NCBI GenBank assembly: GCA_035362335.1
Contig: DAOSDL010000002.1
Coordinates: forward strand, 124,001-188,000
Direction: 5' to 3'
Source of the DNA: JAOSJT01 sp035362335
GTDB taxonomy: Bacteria > Bacteroidota > Ignavibacteria > SZUA-365
DNA: 64,000 nucleotides
Position 1 is the stretch's first letter. Each line of letters begins with the position of its first letter. Positions 1 to 8,431 of the stretch are shown in pieces. The notes below the pieces were generated by a model that ran no database searches, was not told the origin of the DNA, and worked only from the letters and a program-made list of their open reading frames with translations. Position numbers and translations under genes: made by a program.

Positions 1-839
1 GTGATATGCGTGTGCGTGAGCGCTTCGGTCGGGAAGGCCTTCATCGAACATTCGAGAATCTTGAACTTCTCGCCGAGGCCGCCTACCAGCTTCTCCACAT
101 TCCAGTCGGGTCCGAACACATCCATCAGGCCTTCCTTGCCTTCGAATACCGCTTCGGTGCCGGTGTATCCGCGCTGTGCGAGCAAGGCCGCGAACACGCC
201 GGTTTGCACGGCCATGGGATCGACAGTGTTCTTCATCATCGTCAGCTTGCCCGCGGTGGGACAACCGATGGTGTGATTGTGCGCGCCGTTGATGCCAATG
301 GCGTTCACCATTTGATCCTCGGTGAGGCCGAGCATTTTGCCCGCCACGATGGGCGAAACGAACTGCGTGAGCGTGGCGTGATGCCATTTGCGTTCGCGTA
401 CGCCGGGCACGGCGAATTCGCACAACCGCTGCTCGAATTCATAGGCCAGGACGATGGCCACGATCACGTCCTTCATCGAGGCGTTCACCTTCTCGCCCAC
501 GGCCAGCGCGGCGGGAATGATGTCCGACGGATGCGACGGGTCCTCTTTCCAGTAAATGTCGTTGAAATCCAGCGCGCGAATCATGAGCGAGTTCACCAGC
601 GTGGCATTCACCGCGGGCATTTTGTCGCCAAAGCCCAGCACAGTGGCTTCTTCGGCGCCGCCTGTCTCCAGATAAATGTCGCGGACGATGTTCACATCCT
701 TCGTGTGACTGGCGCCATAGGCGCAGCCAATGCTGTCGTAGAGATAGCGCTTGACTTCGAGAACCACATCCTCCGGCAAATCCTCGTATTTCAGGCCGAC
801 GGCGAAGCGCGCGATCTGTCGTGATAACGAAATGTCCAT
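1..839 (-). CDS. MmgE/PrpD family protein (2-methylcitrate dehydratase-like), C-terminus cut off by window edge
   Basis: Reading the minus strand from the ATG at 839 gives about 279 uninterrupted codons running off the left edge, beginning MDISLSRQIARFAVGLKYED. The N-terminal helix pattern, the YDSIGCAYGA stretch and the segment ALDFNDIYWKEDPSHPSD are typical of the MmgE/PrpD fold (2-methylcitrate dehydratase, cis-aconitate decarboxylase and relatives). This family dehydrates or decarboxylates tricarboxylic acids. The gene lies 42 bp downstream of the homoaconitase-like gene on the same strand and is probably co-transcribed with it. A methylcitrate-type or homocitrate-type dehydration would fit this pairing, but the substrate cannot be told from sequence. 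The family call is firm; the exact enzyme is not. Confidence 0.85.
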   Translation of the reverse strand, partial: MDISLSRQIARFAVGLKYEDLPEDVVLEVKRYLYDSIGCAYGASHTKDVNIVRDIYLETGGAEEATVLGFGDKMPAVNATLVNSLMIRALDFNDIYWKEDPSHPSDIIPAALAVGEKVNASMKDVIVAIVLAYEFEQRLCEFAVPGVRERKWHHATLTQFVSPIVAGKMLGLTEDQMVNAIGINGAHNHTIGCPTAGKLTMMKNTVDPMAVQTGVFAALLAQRGYTGTEAVFEGKEGLMDVFGPDWNVEKLVGGLGEKFKILECSMKAFPTEALTHTHI

Positions 840-881
840 GATACGTCCTTGTTGTATGAAAAAAACGTCGTTCGAGCGTGT

Positions 882-2852
882 TTATCCCAGGTTGCGGGTC
901 ACCCAGGCCTCGAGGCCGCCGACCAGGACGAGTTCCTGCGCGGCGGGACCGATCGGATCGATGCGGTATTCCTTGCCATCGGCACGAATGAGCGAGGCGC
1001 GGAAATCGATTTCCGCATCGATGCCCGTACGTACCGTGGCCTGCGCATCGCCGAAACGCTGCTTGAGATCCTGGGCCAATGCGGGGCATTCCACGACCAG
1101 GAAACCGTTGTTGATGGCATTGCGCGCGTACGTCTCGCTCAGCGAACCGGCGAGCACCAGACGAATGCCGCGATACTTCAGCGCTGTGGCCGCTTGCTCG
1201 CGCGAACTGCCCGTGCCGAAGTTGAAGCCCCCCACCAGGATGTCGCCCTCACGGGCCAAGGTCTGGAACGCGGGGTCGTAATTCTCCATCGCCACCGCGG
1301 CTTGCTGCTCGGGGGTGAAATCATCCACGTACGTGTATTTGCCGGGATAAATGCCGTCGGTGTTGAGATTGTCCTGATGGCAAAACAACAGCTCGCCTCG
1401 CAGAACCGGCTCGAAGCCATCGATCACCAGTGTCTCGCCCCGTGCCACATCCACGCGCGGCGGGAGTTGCATTGTACCTGCCGGTGCAATCGATGGCATG
1501 TCCATGGGCATGGCGATGCGTCCCGCCACCGCCGACGCCGCAACCACCGCGGGCGACGCCAGATACGCTTGCGCGCTCGACGATCCCATGCGTCCTTTGA
1601 AATTGCGGTTCGTCGCCGAGATTCCCGTTTCACCATCCTCCAACAATCCCACACCCAGGCCGATGCAGGGTCCGCAGCCCGGCGGCAACAGTAGCGCCCC
1701 CGCCTGTTCTATCGCCTGCCAGTCGCCTGCTTCTTCGAGCGCGCGTTGCACTTCGCTGGATGCGGCCGACACGTACAGCTGCACGCCCTCGGCCACGCGC
1801 TTGCCACGCAGCACCGCCGCGGCTTCGCGCAAATCCTCGACACGACCGTTCACGCAGCTCAGAAGATAGGCCTTGTGAATCGGAATGGGCTGTTCCCGCA
1901 GTGCGGCCACGGCCGTCATCACCTTCACGTGATTGGGACCGGACACATGCGGCGTGACGGTGGCCAGATCGAGTGTGAGTACCTTGGCGTACACCGCGTC
2001 ATCATCGGCTCGGGGAATGGCCTGCTCGAGTTCGTCGATGCGACGGGCGTTCATCCGTGGATGCGCGCCAGCGCCGTCGGCGTCGCTCGGAACGCCAGCC
2101 AGGCCACGCTGCGCGACGAAGTCCGCGCGCGTACGCAACCACGCTATCGTGACCTCGTCGATGGGAAACACGCCGGCGAGCGCGCCCCACTCCGTGGTCA
2201 TGTTGGCGATGGTCAGACGCTGATCGATGGACAGCTGCCCCAGGCCGTCGCCGGCAAATTCGATGGCGTGATTGAGCACTTCGTCCTTGTTGAACACCCC
2301 GCACAGCGCGATGATCACATCCTTGCCGGTCACGCCCGAACGCAACGCGCCGTGCAGCACCACCTTCGCCACCGGCGGAACTTTCCACCAGGTGCGCCCG
2401 GTGGCCCAGATGGCCGCTGCGTCGGTGCGCACGATGGGCGTGCCGAGGCAACCGAGGCCGCCGTACATGTTGCTATGGCTGTCCGATGCCACCGCCATGC
2501 CGCCGGGCCAGGCATAGCCCTCCTCGCACATGATCTGATGGCCGATGCCGCGACCCGCAGGATAAAAGTCGATACCATGCGTGGCAGCGAAGGCCTCGAT
2601 CTTCGCGTACTTCTCCAGATTTTTCTCGCTCGTGTCCTGCACGTTATGGTCGAGAGCAAAGACCGGCTGCCGCGTATTCGCGATGCGTGTGGCGCCGATG
2701 CCCTTGAATTTCGGTATCACCGCGCCGGTATTGTCATGCGTCATCACATGCGCGGGTTGAATGTAAAGGTAGTCGCCGGCGCGAACGACATGCCCGGCCT
2801 CGAGGCCGACGGCAAAACGCTGCGCGAGCTTCTCGATGAGATTCTGCGGCAT
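882..2852 (-). CDS. homoaconitase-like aconitase superfamily protein, fungal Lys4 type
   Basis: This 656-residue hydro-lyase has the single-chain aconitase layout: a large cluster-binding part (residues 1 to about 440) and a C-terminal swivel domain. The three [4Fe-4S] ligands are visible as C333 (LLSCVNGR), C393 and C396 (GCGPCIG). Stretches such as FYPAGRGIGHQIM, GTPIVRTDAAAIWATG, HAIEFAGD, ISATNRNFKGRMGS, NTDGIYPGKYTY and GGFNFGTGSSREQAATAL closely match what I recall of yeast homoaconitase Lys4, over the whole length. Bacterial homoaconitases are more often split into two subunits. GGAG lies about 9 bases before the ATG. The neighbouring MmgE/PrpD gene leaves open a role on methylcitrate-type substrates instead of lysine synthesis. 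No other lysine-pathway gene is visible in the window. Confidence 0.85.
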   Translation of the reverse strand: MPQNLIEKLAQRFAVGLEAGHVVRAGDYLYIQPAHVMTHDNTGAVIPKFKGIGATRIANTRQPVFALDHNVQDTSEKNLEKYAKIEAFAATHGIDFYPAGRGIGHQIMCEEGYAWPGGMAVASDSHSNMYGGLGCLGTPIVRTDAAAIWATGRTWWKVPPVAKVVLHGALRSGVTGKDVIIALCGVFNKDEVLNHAIEFAGDGLGQLSIDQRLTIANMTTEWGALAGVFPIDEVTIAWLRTRADFVAQRGLAGVPSDADGAGAHPRMNARRIDELEQAIPRADDDAVYAKVLTLDLATVTPHVSGPNHVKVMTAVAALREQPIPIHKAYLLSCVNGRVEDLREAAAVLRGKRVAEGVQLYVSAASSEVQRALEEAGDWQAIEQAGALLLPPGCGPCIGLGVGLLEDGETGISATNRNFKGRMGSSSAQAYLASPAVVAASAVAGRIAMPMDMPSIAPAGTMQLPPRVDVARGETLVIDGFEPVLRGELLFCHQDNLNTDGIYPGKYTYVDDFTPEQQAAVAMENYDPAFQTLAREGDILVGGFNFGTGSSREQAATALKYRGIRLVLAGSLSETYARNAINNGFLVVECPALAQDLKQRFGDAQATVRTGIDAEIDFRASLIRADGKEYRIDPIGPAAQELVLVGGLEAWVTRNLG

Positions 2853-2891
2853 GATGAAGTGCTCCGTTTACGAAATGAACAGCGGACGTTG

Positions 2892-3425
2892 CTACTTGAC
2901 CAGTTCGAAATCAATGAAATCGCAGTGGTGGAAAATGATGCTCTCCGGCAAGCGCTTCTCGCCCTCACCCTCTTTGGAATGCGTGGCGATGATGTGCATC
3001 ACTTCCGAAGGAAGGCCGTGCTTGAAAGCCAGGCCGACGCCACTGAAGGGATGGCGGATGTGCTTGCCGTACACGGATTTCACCGGCGTGCCGTTCACGA
3101 TTTCAAACTCGAAGAGCTTGCCCGCGTCGGCCAGCAGGGCGCCGGCGATCAGATAATCGCGGTTCACCGGCGTTTTCTTCTCCTTGTGCATCAGCGTGAG
3201 CACGTCGTCGGTGGCTATGCACATGAGGCATACGGCGCGCACGTGGTCCAGAAAAGAAATGGACACGTTGTCGGCCAGCAGTGTGAACGGTATGGCGAGC
3301 AGCAAGTCCTCGGTCCAGCCGCGAAAGTCGATGGCTTCCTGCCAGCAGGCGGCAACCTTGTCCCGCAACACGGGATCGCTGATTTCATTGATTTCGGGAA
3401 GCAGTCGGTAAACGAGTTCGCTCAT
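2892..3425 (-). CDS. HD-like protein with altered HD motif
   Basis: This 177-residue soluble protein has the helical layout of the HD phosphohydrolase superfamily. H61 lies in FLDHVRAVC, followed by LIAGALLADAGKLFEFE (residues 92-108), then H125 (RHPFSGVGLAF), H149 (IIATHS) and a C-terminal HHCDFID. In active HD enzymes the second element reads H-D; here the histidine is replaced by alanine (A99-D100), so metal binding may be lost or changed. The start is supported by GAGGATA before the ATG. It sits 39 bp upstream of the homoaconitase gene in the same direction, so a regulatory or accessory role for that pathway is possible. Its function is unknown. Confidence 0.65.
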   Translation of the reverse strand: MSELVYRLLPEINEISDPVLRDKVAACWQEAIDFRGWTEDLLLAIPFTLLADNVSISFLDHVRAVCLMCIATDDVLTLMHKEKKTPVNRDYLIAGALLADAGKLFEFEIVNGTPVKSVYGKHIRHPFSGVGLAFKHGLPSEVMHIIATHSKEGEGEKRLPESIIFHHCDFIDFELVK

Positions 3426-3470
3426 GGTATCCTCGGCAATGGTCTATGATGGCGAAAGGTGGTTGGCGCT

Positions 3471-4109
3471 TCAGACGCTCGATCGCACGAGCACGATGGT
3501 CAATGTCCCGGGACCATGCACGCCCGTAACGAGCACTTTCTCGATGTCCGCCGTTTTGCTCGGTCCGCCGATCAGCGTCACCGCCGACCGCGCATCATCG
3601 ACGGCGAGTCTACGCAGCAGCGTGGCGGCCTGATGCAACGAGGGGACGATGCGTGCGACATCGAGAAATACGACGTGTTCGTCCGGCAACAAAGATACGG
3701 AACGGTGTTCATCCGGTGAAACCGCGCAGAGCAGAGAACCCGACGCGGCGATACCCGCGAGCGCCACGGTGATGCCCAGATCGGCGCCGCTGAGCCCGCG
3801 CACCTCCTCGGTACCGCCCTGTGTCGCCGCGCTGACGTTCGCACCGGACTCCGCGAGCACACGATCGATGCCCAAGGCCGTGAGCAACGCATCGGCACTC
3901 GCCGCGACGCGCTCCTTCCCACGAAGATGTCCGCGCAACCAGCTGTCGGCTTCGCCAGCGCTGCAATCCACGACAACACAACCCGCCTCGCGGGCGCGTT
4001 GTGTGAACAAGTCCACTCCGCCTTCCTGCCGCGTCCATTCCAATGCGGCGATGCGCTCGCGCAATTCCCGCATCCGCCCTTCGCGCATGCCCGAGGCCTC
4101 AGTGCTCAT
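3471..4109 (-). CDS. lutC: lactate utilization protein C, LUD domain
   Basis: This LUD-domain protein of about 212 residues is the third member of the LutABC L-lactate oxidation complex. The domain shows the usual glycine-rich core (LSGADLGITVALAGIAASGS) and the ending GPSKTADIEKVLVTGVHGPG, which is characteristic of LutC/YkgG. The gene overlaps the end of lutB by 11 bases. GGAGGG lies 9 bases before the ATG chosen here; an in-frame GTG six bases upstream is the alternative. Its partner genes directly upstream make the assignment secure. LutC is thought to help the iron-sulfur subunits LutA and LutB oxidise lactate to pyruvate in the cytoplasm. Confidence 0.92.
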   Translation of the reverse strand: MSTEASGMREGRMRELRERIAALEWTRQEGGVDLFTQRAREAGCVVVDCSAGEADSWLRGHLRGKERVAASADALLTALGIDRVLAESGANVSAATQGGTEEVRGLSGADLGITVALAGIAASGSLLCAVSPDEHRSVSLLPDEHVVFLDVARIVPSLHQAATLLRRLAVDDARSAVTLIGGPSKTADIEKVLVTGVHGPGTLTIVLVRSSV

Positions 4110-5505
4110 GCTCACGTTCCCTCCACAGTTGCTTGAAGGACTTCGGTGGCGGCGGAGCCATGTCGCGCGCGCGTCCCCACAGAGGCACGCGCAGTGAACC
4201 GCGCTCGTCGGTCAGCAGTGGCGCGAACAGGCGGAACAACCGCCCCATGCCATCGAAACGCCACGGGCGCGCGCACACGAAGGCGTAGACGCGCATGAGC
4301 AGACGCTCGGCCAGTGGCGTGTGTCCGCCTTCGACAATGGATTTGCGCCACCACAGCAGGCCATGGTGCAGGTGGATGCGCACCGGGCAGATTTCAGCGC
4401 AGGCGCCGCACAGCGACGATGCGTAGGGCATGGCTTTCGCGCGTTCGATGCCGTGAAACACCGGCGAAATGATGCTGCCGATGGGTCCGGGGTACACCGA
4501 GCCGTAACCGTGCCCGCCGATTTTCTGATACACCGGACAGATGTTCATGCAGGCACCGCAGCGAATGCAGTACAGCGCTTCGCGCAGTTGAGCATCCTCG
4601 CGCATGGCCGTGCGGCCGTTGTCGAGTATGACAATGTGCAATTCCCTCGGCCCGTCCACTTCGCTTGCACGCGCGGGACCGGTGAGCACCGAGGTGTAAC
4701 AGGTCAGCCGCTGCCCCGTGGCGCTGCGGCCGAGCAGGTTGAGAAACAGCCCCAGACTTTCGAAATCCGGCACCACCTTCTCCATGCCCATCACCGCGAT
4801 ATGCACCCGGGGCAACGTGGTGCTCATGCGCGCGTTGCCCTCGTTTTCGACGATGCAGATGCTGCCGCTTTCGGCCACAGCGAAATTCACTCCCGATATG
4901 CCGAGATCGGCGCGCAGAAAATCCTCGCGCATGATGTCGCGCGCCACGCGCGTGAGGCGCTCGGGATCCTCGCTGTACTCGATGCCGAGACGCTCGGCGA
5001 AGAGGCGGCCGATTTCCTGCCGATTCTTGTGCAATGCCGGCGCGGTGATATGCGACGGCAACTCGCCGGCCAGTTGCACGATGTACTCGCCGAGATCGGT
5101 CTCCACCGTCCGCATGTCGGCTTCCTCCAACGCATGCGTGAGTCCGATTTCCTCGGTGGTCATGGATTTGCTTTTCACGACAAGCCGCGCGCCCGCCTCG
5201 CGCGCGAGACGCAACACCAGCGCGCGCGCCTGCGCGGCGTCGCCCACGCGGTGCACCGTAGCTCCGGCGGCCGTGGCATTGCGCTCGAAATCGGCGAGGT
5301 AGTCGTCGAGATGCGCGATCACATGCGCCTTGATGTCGTGCGCCACCGCGCGCATCTCCTCCCAGTCGCCGAAGTCGTCCACCACCAGCGCGCGTTTGTG
5401 CAGCGACGTGCCCGTGGCGCGCGAGATGTTGCCGCGCAAGGTGCTGTCGTGAATGCGCTCGGCGACGAGCGTTTTGAGAAATTCCGGTCGCAGCGGCGTG
5501 CTCAT
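4099..5505 (-). CDS. lutB: lactate utilization iron-sulfur protein B
   Basis: This 468-residue protein has an N-terminal LUD domain (roughly residues 70-300, including SKSMTTEEIGL and GISGVNFAVAESG) and a ferredoxin-like region. The latter carries two cysteine clusters, CIRCGACMNICPVY and CGACAEICPV, that can hold [4Fe-4S] centres, followed by a C-terminal tail of family type. The ATG at 5505 is preferred because it overlaps the lutA stop codon as ATGA and has a GGGAG upstream; a longer reading would intrude far into lutA. Together with LutA and LutC it forms an FAD-independent lactate dehydrogenase complex. Confidence 0.93.
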   Translation of the reverse strand: MSTPLRPEFLKTLVAERIHDSTLRGNISRATGTSLHKRALVVDDFGDWEEMRAVAHDIKAHVIAHLDDYLADFERNATAAGATVHRVGDAAQARALVLRLAREAGARLVVKSKSMTTEEIGLTHALEEADMRTVETDLGEYIVQLAGELPSHITAPALHKNRQEIGRLFAERLGIEYSEDPERLTRVARDIMREDFLRADLGISGVNFAVAESGSICIVENEGNARMSTTLPRVHIAVMGMEKVVPDFESLGLFLNLLGRSATGQRLTCYTSVLTGPARASEVDGPRELHIVILDNGRTAMREDAQLREALYCIRCGACMNICPVYQKIGGHGYGSVYPGPIGSIISPVFHGIERAKAMPYASSLCGACAEICPVRIHLHHGLLWWRKSIVEGGHTPLAERLLMRVYAFVCARPWRFDGMGRLFRLFAPLLTDERGSLRVPLWGRARDMAPPPPKSFKQLWREREHEH

Positions 5506-6269
5506 GTCCCGCTCCCGCTTGCGAGAATGTCGGCCAGATGCATGGTGCGCACCGCCGATCCCCGTCGCCGCAGCACGCCGTCGATATTCATCAGGCAACT
5601 CGAATCCACGCCGGTCACCACCTCCGCTCCGCTGCGCTCGATGCTGTCGGCTTTTTCCTCGGCCATGGCGGCGGAGAGATTCTCATGCTTGACCGCGAAC
5701 GTCCCGCCGAATCCGCAGCACACCTCGGCCTTGTCCATTTCCACAAGCTCCAGTCCGCGGACCTGTGCCAGCAGAGCACGGGGCTGGCGCTTGATGTGCA
5801 GCTCCCGCAGCGCGTGGCAGGAATCGTGCACTGTCACGCGCGCATGCAACTCCGCACCCACATCCGTCACACCCAGCACATCCACCAGGAAACTGCTGAA
5901 CTCCCGCACGCGCGCGCGTACACGCTGCGCCTTCTCCCGATACGTTGCGGGGAGCGTGCCGAGATCGCCGTAAAACACGGTGACCATGCTGGCGCAGGAA
6001 CCCGACGGCGCCACAATGTACTCCGCGTCGTCGCCATCGAAAATATCGAGGAAGCGCATCGCCATGGCGGCCGCCTCCGCATGATAGCCCGAATTGAAGG
6101 CGGGCTGTCCGCAACAGGTTTGACGCGCATCATAGTGCACACGCACGCCAACGCGCTCGAGCACACGCAGCATGTTCATACCGGATGCGGGAAACAGTTG
6201 ATCGGTCAGACAGGGGATGAATAGCGAAACGCGCACGCGCGGCCACGGCTTCGTGAGACAATCGTTCAC
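5502..6269 (-). CDS. lutA: lactate utilization protein A, cysteine-rich (CCG) protein
   Basis: This 255-residue protein has two CCG domains, the hallmark of LutA and the GlcF/HdrB family. The first runs from LFIPCLTDQLFP to TCCGQPAFNSGY and the second from HDSCHALREL to EVCCGFGGTFA. Each contributes cysteines to an iron-sulfur centre. It is the first gene of lutABC, overlapping lutB by four bases. The GTG start has little ribosome-binding signal, so initiation a few codons downstream is possible. No lactate permease or regulator is adjacent, so lactate may come from internal metabolism or from uptake encoded elsewhere. Confidence 0.92.
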   Translation of the reverse strand: MNDCLTKPWPRVRVSLFIPCLTDQLFPASGMNMLRVLERVGVRVHYDARQTCCGQPAFNSGYHAEAAAMAMRFLDIFDGDDAEYIVAPSGSCASMVTVFYGDLGTLPATYREKAQRVRARVREFSSFLVDVLGVTDVGAELHARVTVHDSCHALRELHIKRQPRALLAQVRGLELVEMDKAEVCCGFGGTFAVKHENLSAAMAEEKADSIERSGAEVVTGVDSSCLMNIDGVLRRRGSAVRTMHLADILASGSGT

Positions 6270-6332
6270 GAATCTAGCACTTTTCCCGCTGAATCTCCTT
6301 GCGCGAGCGAAACATTCGCGCGAATGCCGCCA

Positions 6333-7034
6333 CTACACCGGAAGGTCGAAGAGCAGCACTTCACTCGCCGATGCCGCCTCGATCAGCAACGCCGGCTCCT
6401 CGCGCAGCAACAGGGCATCGCCACGCCCCAGATCGTGGCCGCCCGCATGCACCCCGCCATCGATCACGAACAGGTACGCTCCGCGTCCCGCCGCCAGCGT
6501 GTGCGACACGTGCGCTCCTTCATCGAGTGTGGACAGGAAGAGGCGTACATCCTGATCGATGTGCAGCACGCCAGCACCACCGAAATCCGATACCGCCTCG
6601 AACAGTACGTTGCGCCGCTCATCCACGGGAAGCGTGCGCTGCTCATACCCGGGTTCGGCACCCAATTCACGCGGATGAATCCAGATTTGCAGCAAGCGCA
6701 ATTCCTCGCTGTCGCTGGCGTTGAACTCCGAATGCATGATCCCCCGGCCCGCCACCATGCGCTGCATCTCGCCTGCGCGAATCACGCCATGTCCGCCGGT
6801 GCTGTCGCGATGTTCGAGTGCACCGTTGGTGACGTAGGTGATGATCTCCATATCCCGGTGACCATGCATGGGAAATCCCCCGCCCCCGGCCACGAAATCA
6901 TCGTTGAGCACTCGAAGCGCACCGAAATGCGTATGCGCGGGATCGTGGTAGCGATTGAACGAAAAGCTGTGAAAGCTCCGCAACCAGTCGGTGCTGGTAC
7001 TTCCCCGTTCATTGGCGCTGCGTACCTGTGTCAT
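6333..7034 (-). CDS. pirin family protein
   Basis: This is a 233-residue bicupin of the pirin/YhhW family. The metal-binding signature is clear: HFGALRVLNDDFV, GFPMHGHRDMEIITYV and GRGIMHSEFN provide the usual His/Glu ligands in the N-terminal cupin, and the C-terminal cupin is more degenerate, as is normal. YhhW-type pirins have quercetin dioxygenase activity in vitro; the natural substrate is generally unknown. The start is set by GGAGA upstream of the ATG at 7034. A perfect 18-bp palindrome lies 16 bp upstream, between this gene and the marR gene, so control by that MarR protein in response to quinones or electrophiles is likely. Confidence 0.93.
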   Translation of the reverse strand: MTQVRSANERGSTSTDWLRSFHSFSFNRYHDPAHTHFGALRVLNDDFVAGGGGFPMHGHRDMEIITYVTNGALEHRDSTGGHGVIRAGEMQRMVAGRGIMHSEFNASDSEELRLLQIWIHPRELGAEPGYEQRTLPVDERRNVLFEAVSDFGGAGVLHIDQDVRLFLSTLDEGAHVSHTLAAGRGAYLFVIDGGVHAGGHDLGRGDALLLREEPALLIEAASASEVLLFDLPV

Positions 7035-7049
7035 GTCGTTTCTCCAATA

Positions 7050-7067
7050 TATTTCAAATTTGAAATA
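7050..7067. promoter_or_regulatory. perfect palindrome, probable MarR operator
   Basis: The sequence TATTTCAAATTTGAAATA is an exact 18-bp inverted repeat in the short gap between marR and the pirin gene. MarR dimers bind this kind of symmetrical AT-rich site, and the MhqR class that controls quinone-detoxification genes binds similar sequences. Its place 16 bp before the pirin start suggests repression of pirin, either at an internal promoter or by blocking read-through from marR. Confidence 0.65.
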
Positions 7068-7088
7068 CTTATTGAAAAAAAACAACAC

Positions 7089-7541
7089 TCACTCCTGCAG
7101 CGAGGTTCCGAGCTTCTTGAGAAGATGCGCGAGTTGCGATTGCTCTTCGGGAGTGAGCGCGCTCACCGCGTTGGCGATGAAGGCGGCATGTTGCGGAAAC
7201 AGTTCCTCGAGCAAAGCCCTGCCCTTGTCCGTCAGCGCCACAATCACCGAGCGGCGATCGTTCGCATCATGCTGACGCTCCACCAGACCATCCCGCTCGA
7301 GATTATCCACCACGCAGGTCATGTTGCCGCCGCTCACAAGCATTTTTCGCGAAAGCTCGCCTATCATCATCGGCCCGAGATGCCCGAGGCATTCGAGCAC
7401 GGCGAATTGCGGCTGCGTGAGACCGTAGCGGCGGATGTCCTGTACCGTCCCCTTGTTGAATGTGGAATACGCGCGGGCGAGTTTGACCCAGAGTGCCAGC
7501 GCGCGTTCCTCACTGTCGCCGTAGTATCTGCTCCTGCTCAT
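7089..7541 (-). CDS. MarR family transcriptional regulator
   Basis: This 150-residue winged-helix regulator shows the full family pattern: YGLTQPQFAVLECLGHLG (helices 2-3), MIGELSRKMLVSGGNMTCVV (recognition helix), the wing with ERQHDANDRRSVIVALTDKG, and C-terminal dimerisation helices. It is followed by the pirin gene on the same strand, with a perfect palindrome in between. It most likely senses quinone-like or oxidative compounds, as MhqR-type regulators do; no redox-active cysteine is evident in the recognition region. The 184-bp gap to the divergent alkD-like gene probably carries its promoter. Confidence 0.93.
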   Translation of the reverse strand: MSRSRYYGDSEERALALWVKLARAYSTFNKGTVQDIRRYGLTQPQFAVLECLGHLGPMMIGELSRKMLVSGGNMTCVVDNLERDGLVERQHDANDRRSVIVALTDKGRALLEELFPQHAAFIANAVSALTPEEQSQLAHLLKKLGTSLQE

Positions 7542-7725
7542 TTTCCGTCCCCTGCCCCGCTGTGCCTGCGTGCCTGAATGTGGAAACCCTCACGCGCGAG
7601 TCCTCGCCGACGCCGCGCGGTGGTTCAAGTTCAAAATTCCTCTTCAAGTATAAGTGCCACACCACTTCCACGCAATCGCATTTGATATTCTGCCTTGCGC
7701 GGACACATATTACTCGATAGAGAAC

Positions 7726-8421
7726 GTGAACACGATCACAGAAGATATCATAGACGAATTGCGGCGGCGCGGAAATCCCGCTGTTCGCGAAGGAATGCGG
7801 CGCTATGCCATCGGCGCGGGCAACGCGTTCGGTGTGTCCATTCCTGTGCTGCGAGGCATGGCGCGCGCGCATGCGGACGATCACGATCTCGCCGAAGCAC
7901 TCTGGCGCTCGGGCTGGCATGAAGCACGCCTGCTCGCGGTGTTTATCGATGATCCACGGCAGGTGACGCGCGAACAAATGGCGCGCTGGTGCGAAGACTT
8001 CAATTCCTGGGACATCACCGATCAGGCCTGCAACCACCTGTTCCGCCGCACGCCGTACGTGGATGAGTGTATTCGCGAGTGGGCCTCGCGTGACGAGGAA
8101 TTCGTGCGCCGCGCCGCATTCGCGCTCATCGCCGGCATGGCGGTGCACGGTAAGCGTCTCCCCGACGACGCGTTTCTCCCCTGGCTCGCACTCATCGCCG
8201 AGGCAGCGTCGGATGAGAGAAATTTTGTGAAAAAAGCCGTCAACTGGGCCCTGCGACAAATCGGCAAGCGCAACGCGGCTCTGCACGCGCGCGCCATCGC
8301 CGCGGCCGAGGAACTGCTCGCGCTGCCGTCGCGCAGCGCGAAGTGGATTGCCCGCGACGCATTGAAAGAACTGCGCGATGAACGCATCATCGCGCGCATC
8401 AACACACGAGCATCCGTGTAA
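7726..8421 (+). CDS. DNA alkylation repair (AlkD-like) protein
   Basis: This protein of about 231 residues consists of repeated HEAT-like helices, as in AlkD glycosylases that remove bulky alkylated purines. Typical elements are GVSIPVLRGMARA, LWRSGWHEARLLAVFIDDP, WDITDQACNHLF, FVRRAAFALIAGMAVH, DERNFVKKAVNWALRQIGKRN and the closing WIARDALKEL. The GTG at 7726, shortly after AGAGA, gives the normal family length; an upstream ATG at 7654 would add 24 unlikely residues. It is divergent from marR. The family assignment is solid; glycosylase activity is inferred. Confidence 0.88.
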   Translation: MNTITEDIIDELRRRGNPAVREGMRRYAIGAGNAFGVSIPVLRGMARAHADDHDLAEALWRSGWHEARLLAVFIDDPRQVTREQMARWCEDFNSWDITDQACNHLFRRTPYVDECIREWASRDEEFVRRAAFALIAGMAVHGKRLPDDAFLPWLALIAEAASDERNFVKKAVNWALRQIGKRNAALHARAIAAAEELLALPSRSAKWIARDALKELRDERIIARINTRASV

Positions 8422-8431
8422 GTACGCAACG

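Noticed and set aside
6..824. Plus-strand open frame of 272 codons
   Set aside because: It is opposite the MmgE/PrpD gene, which shows strong family features on the minus strand.
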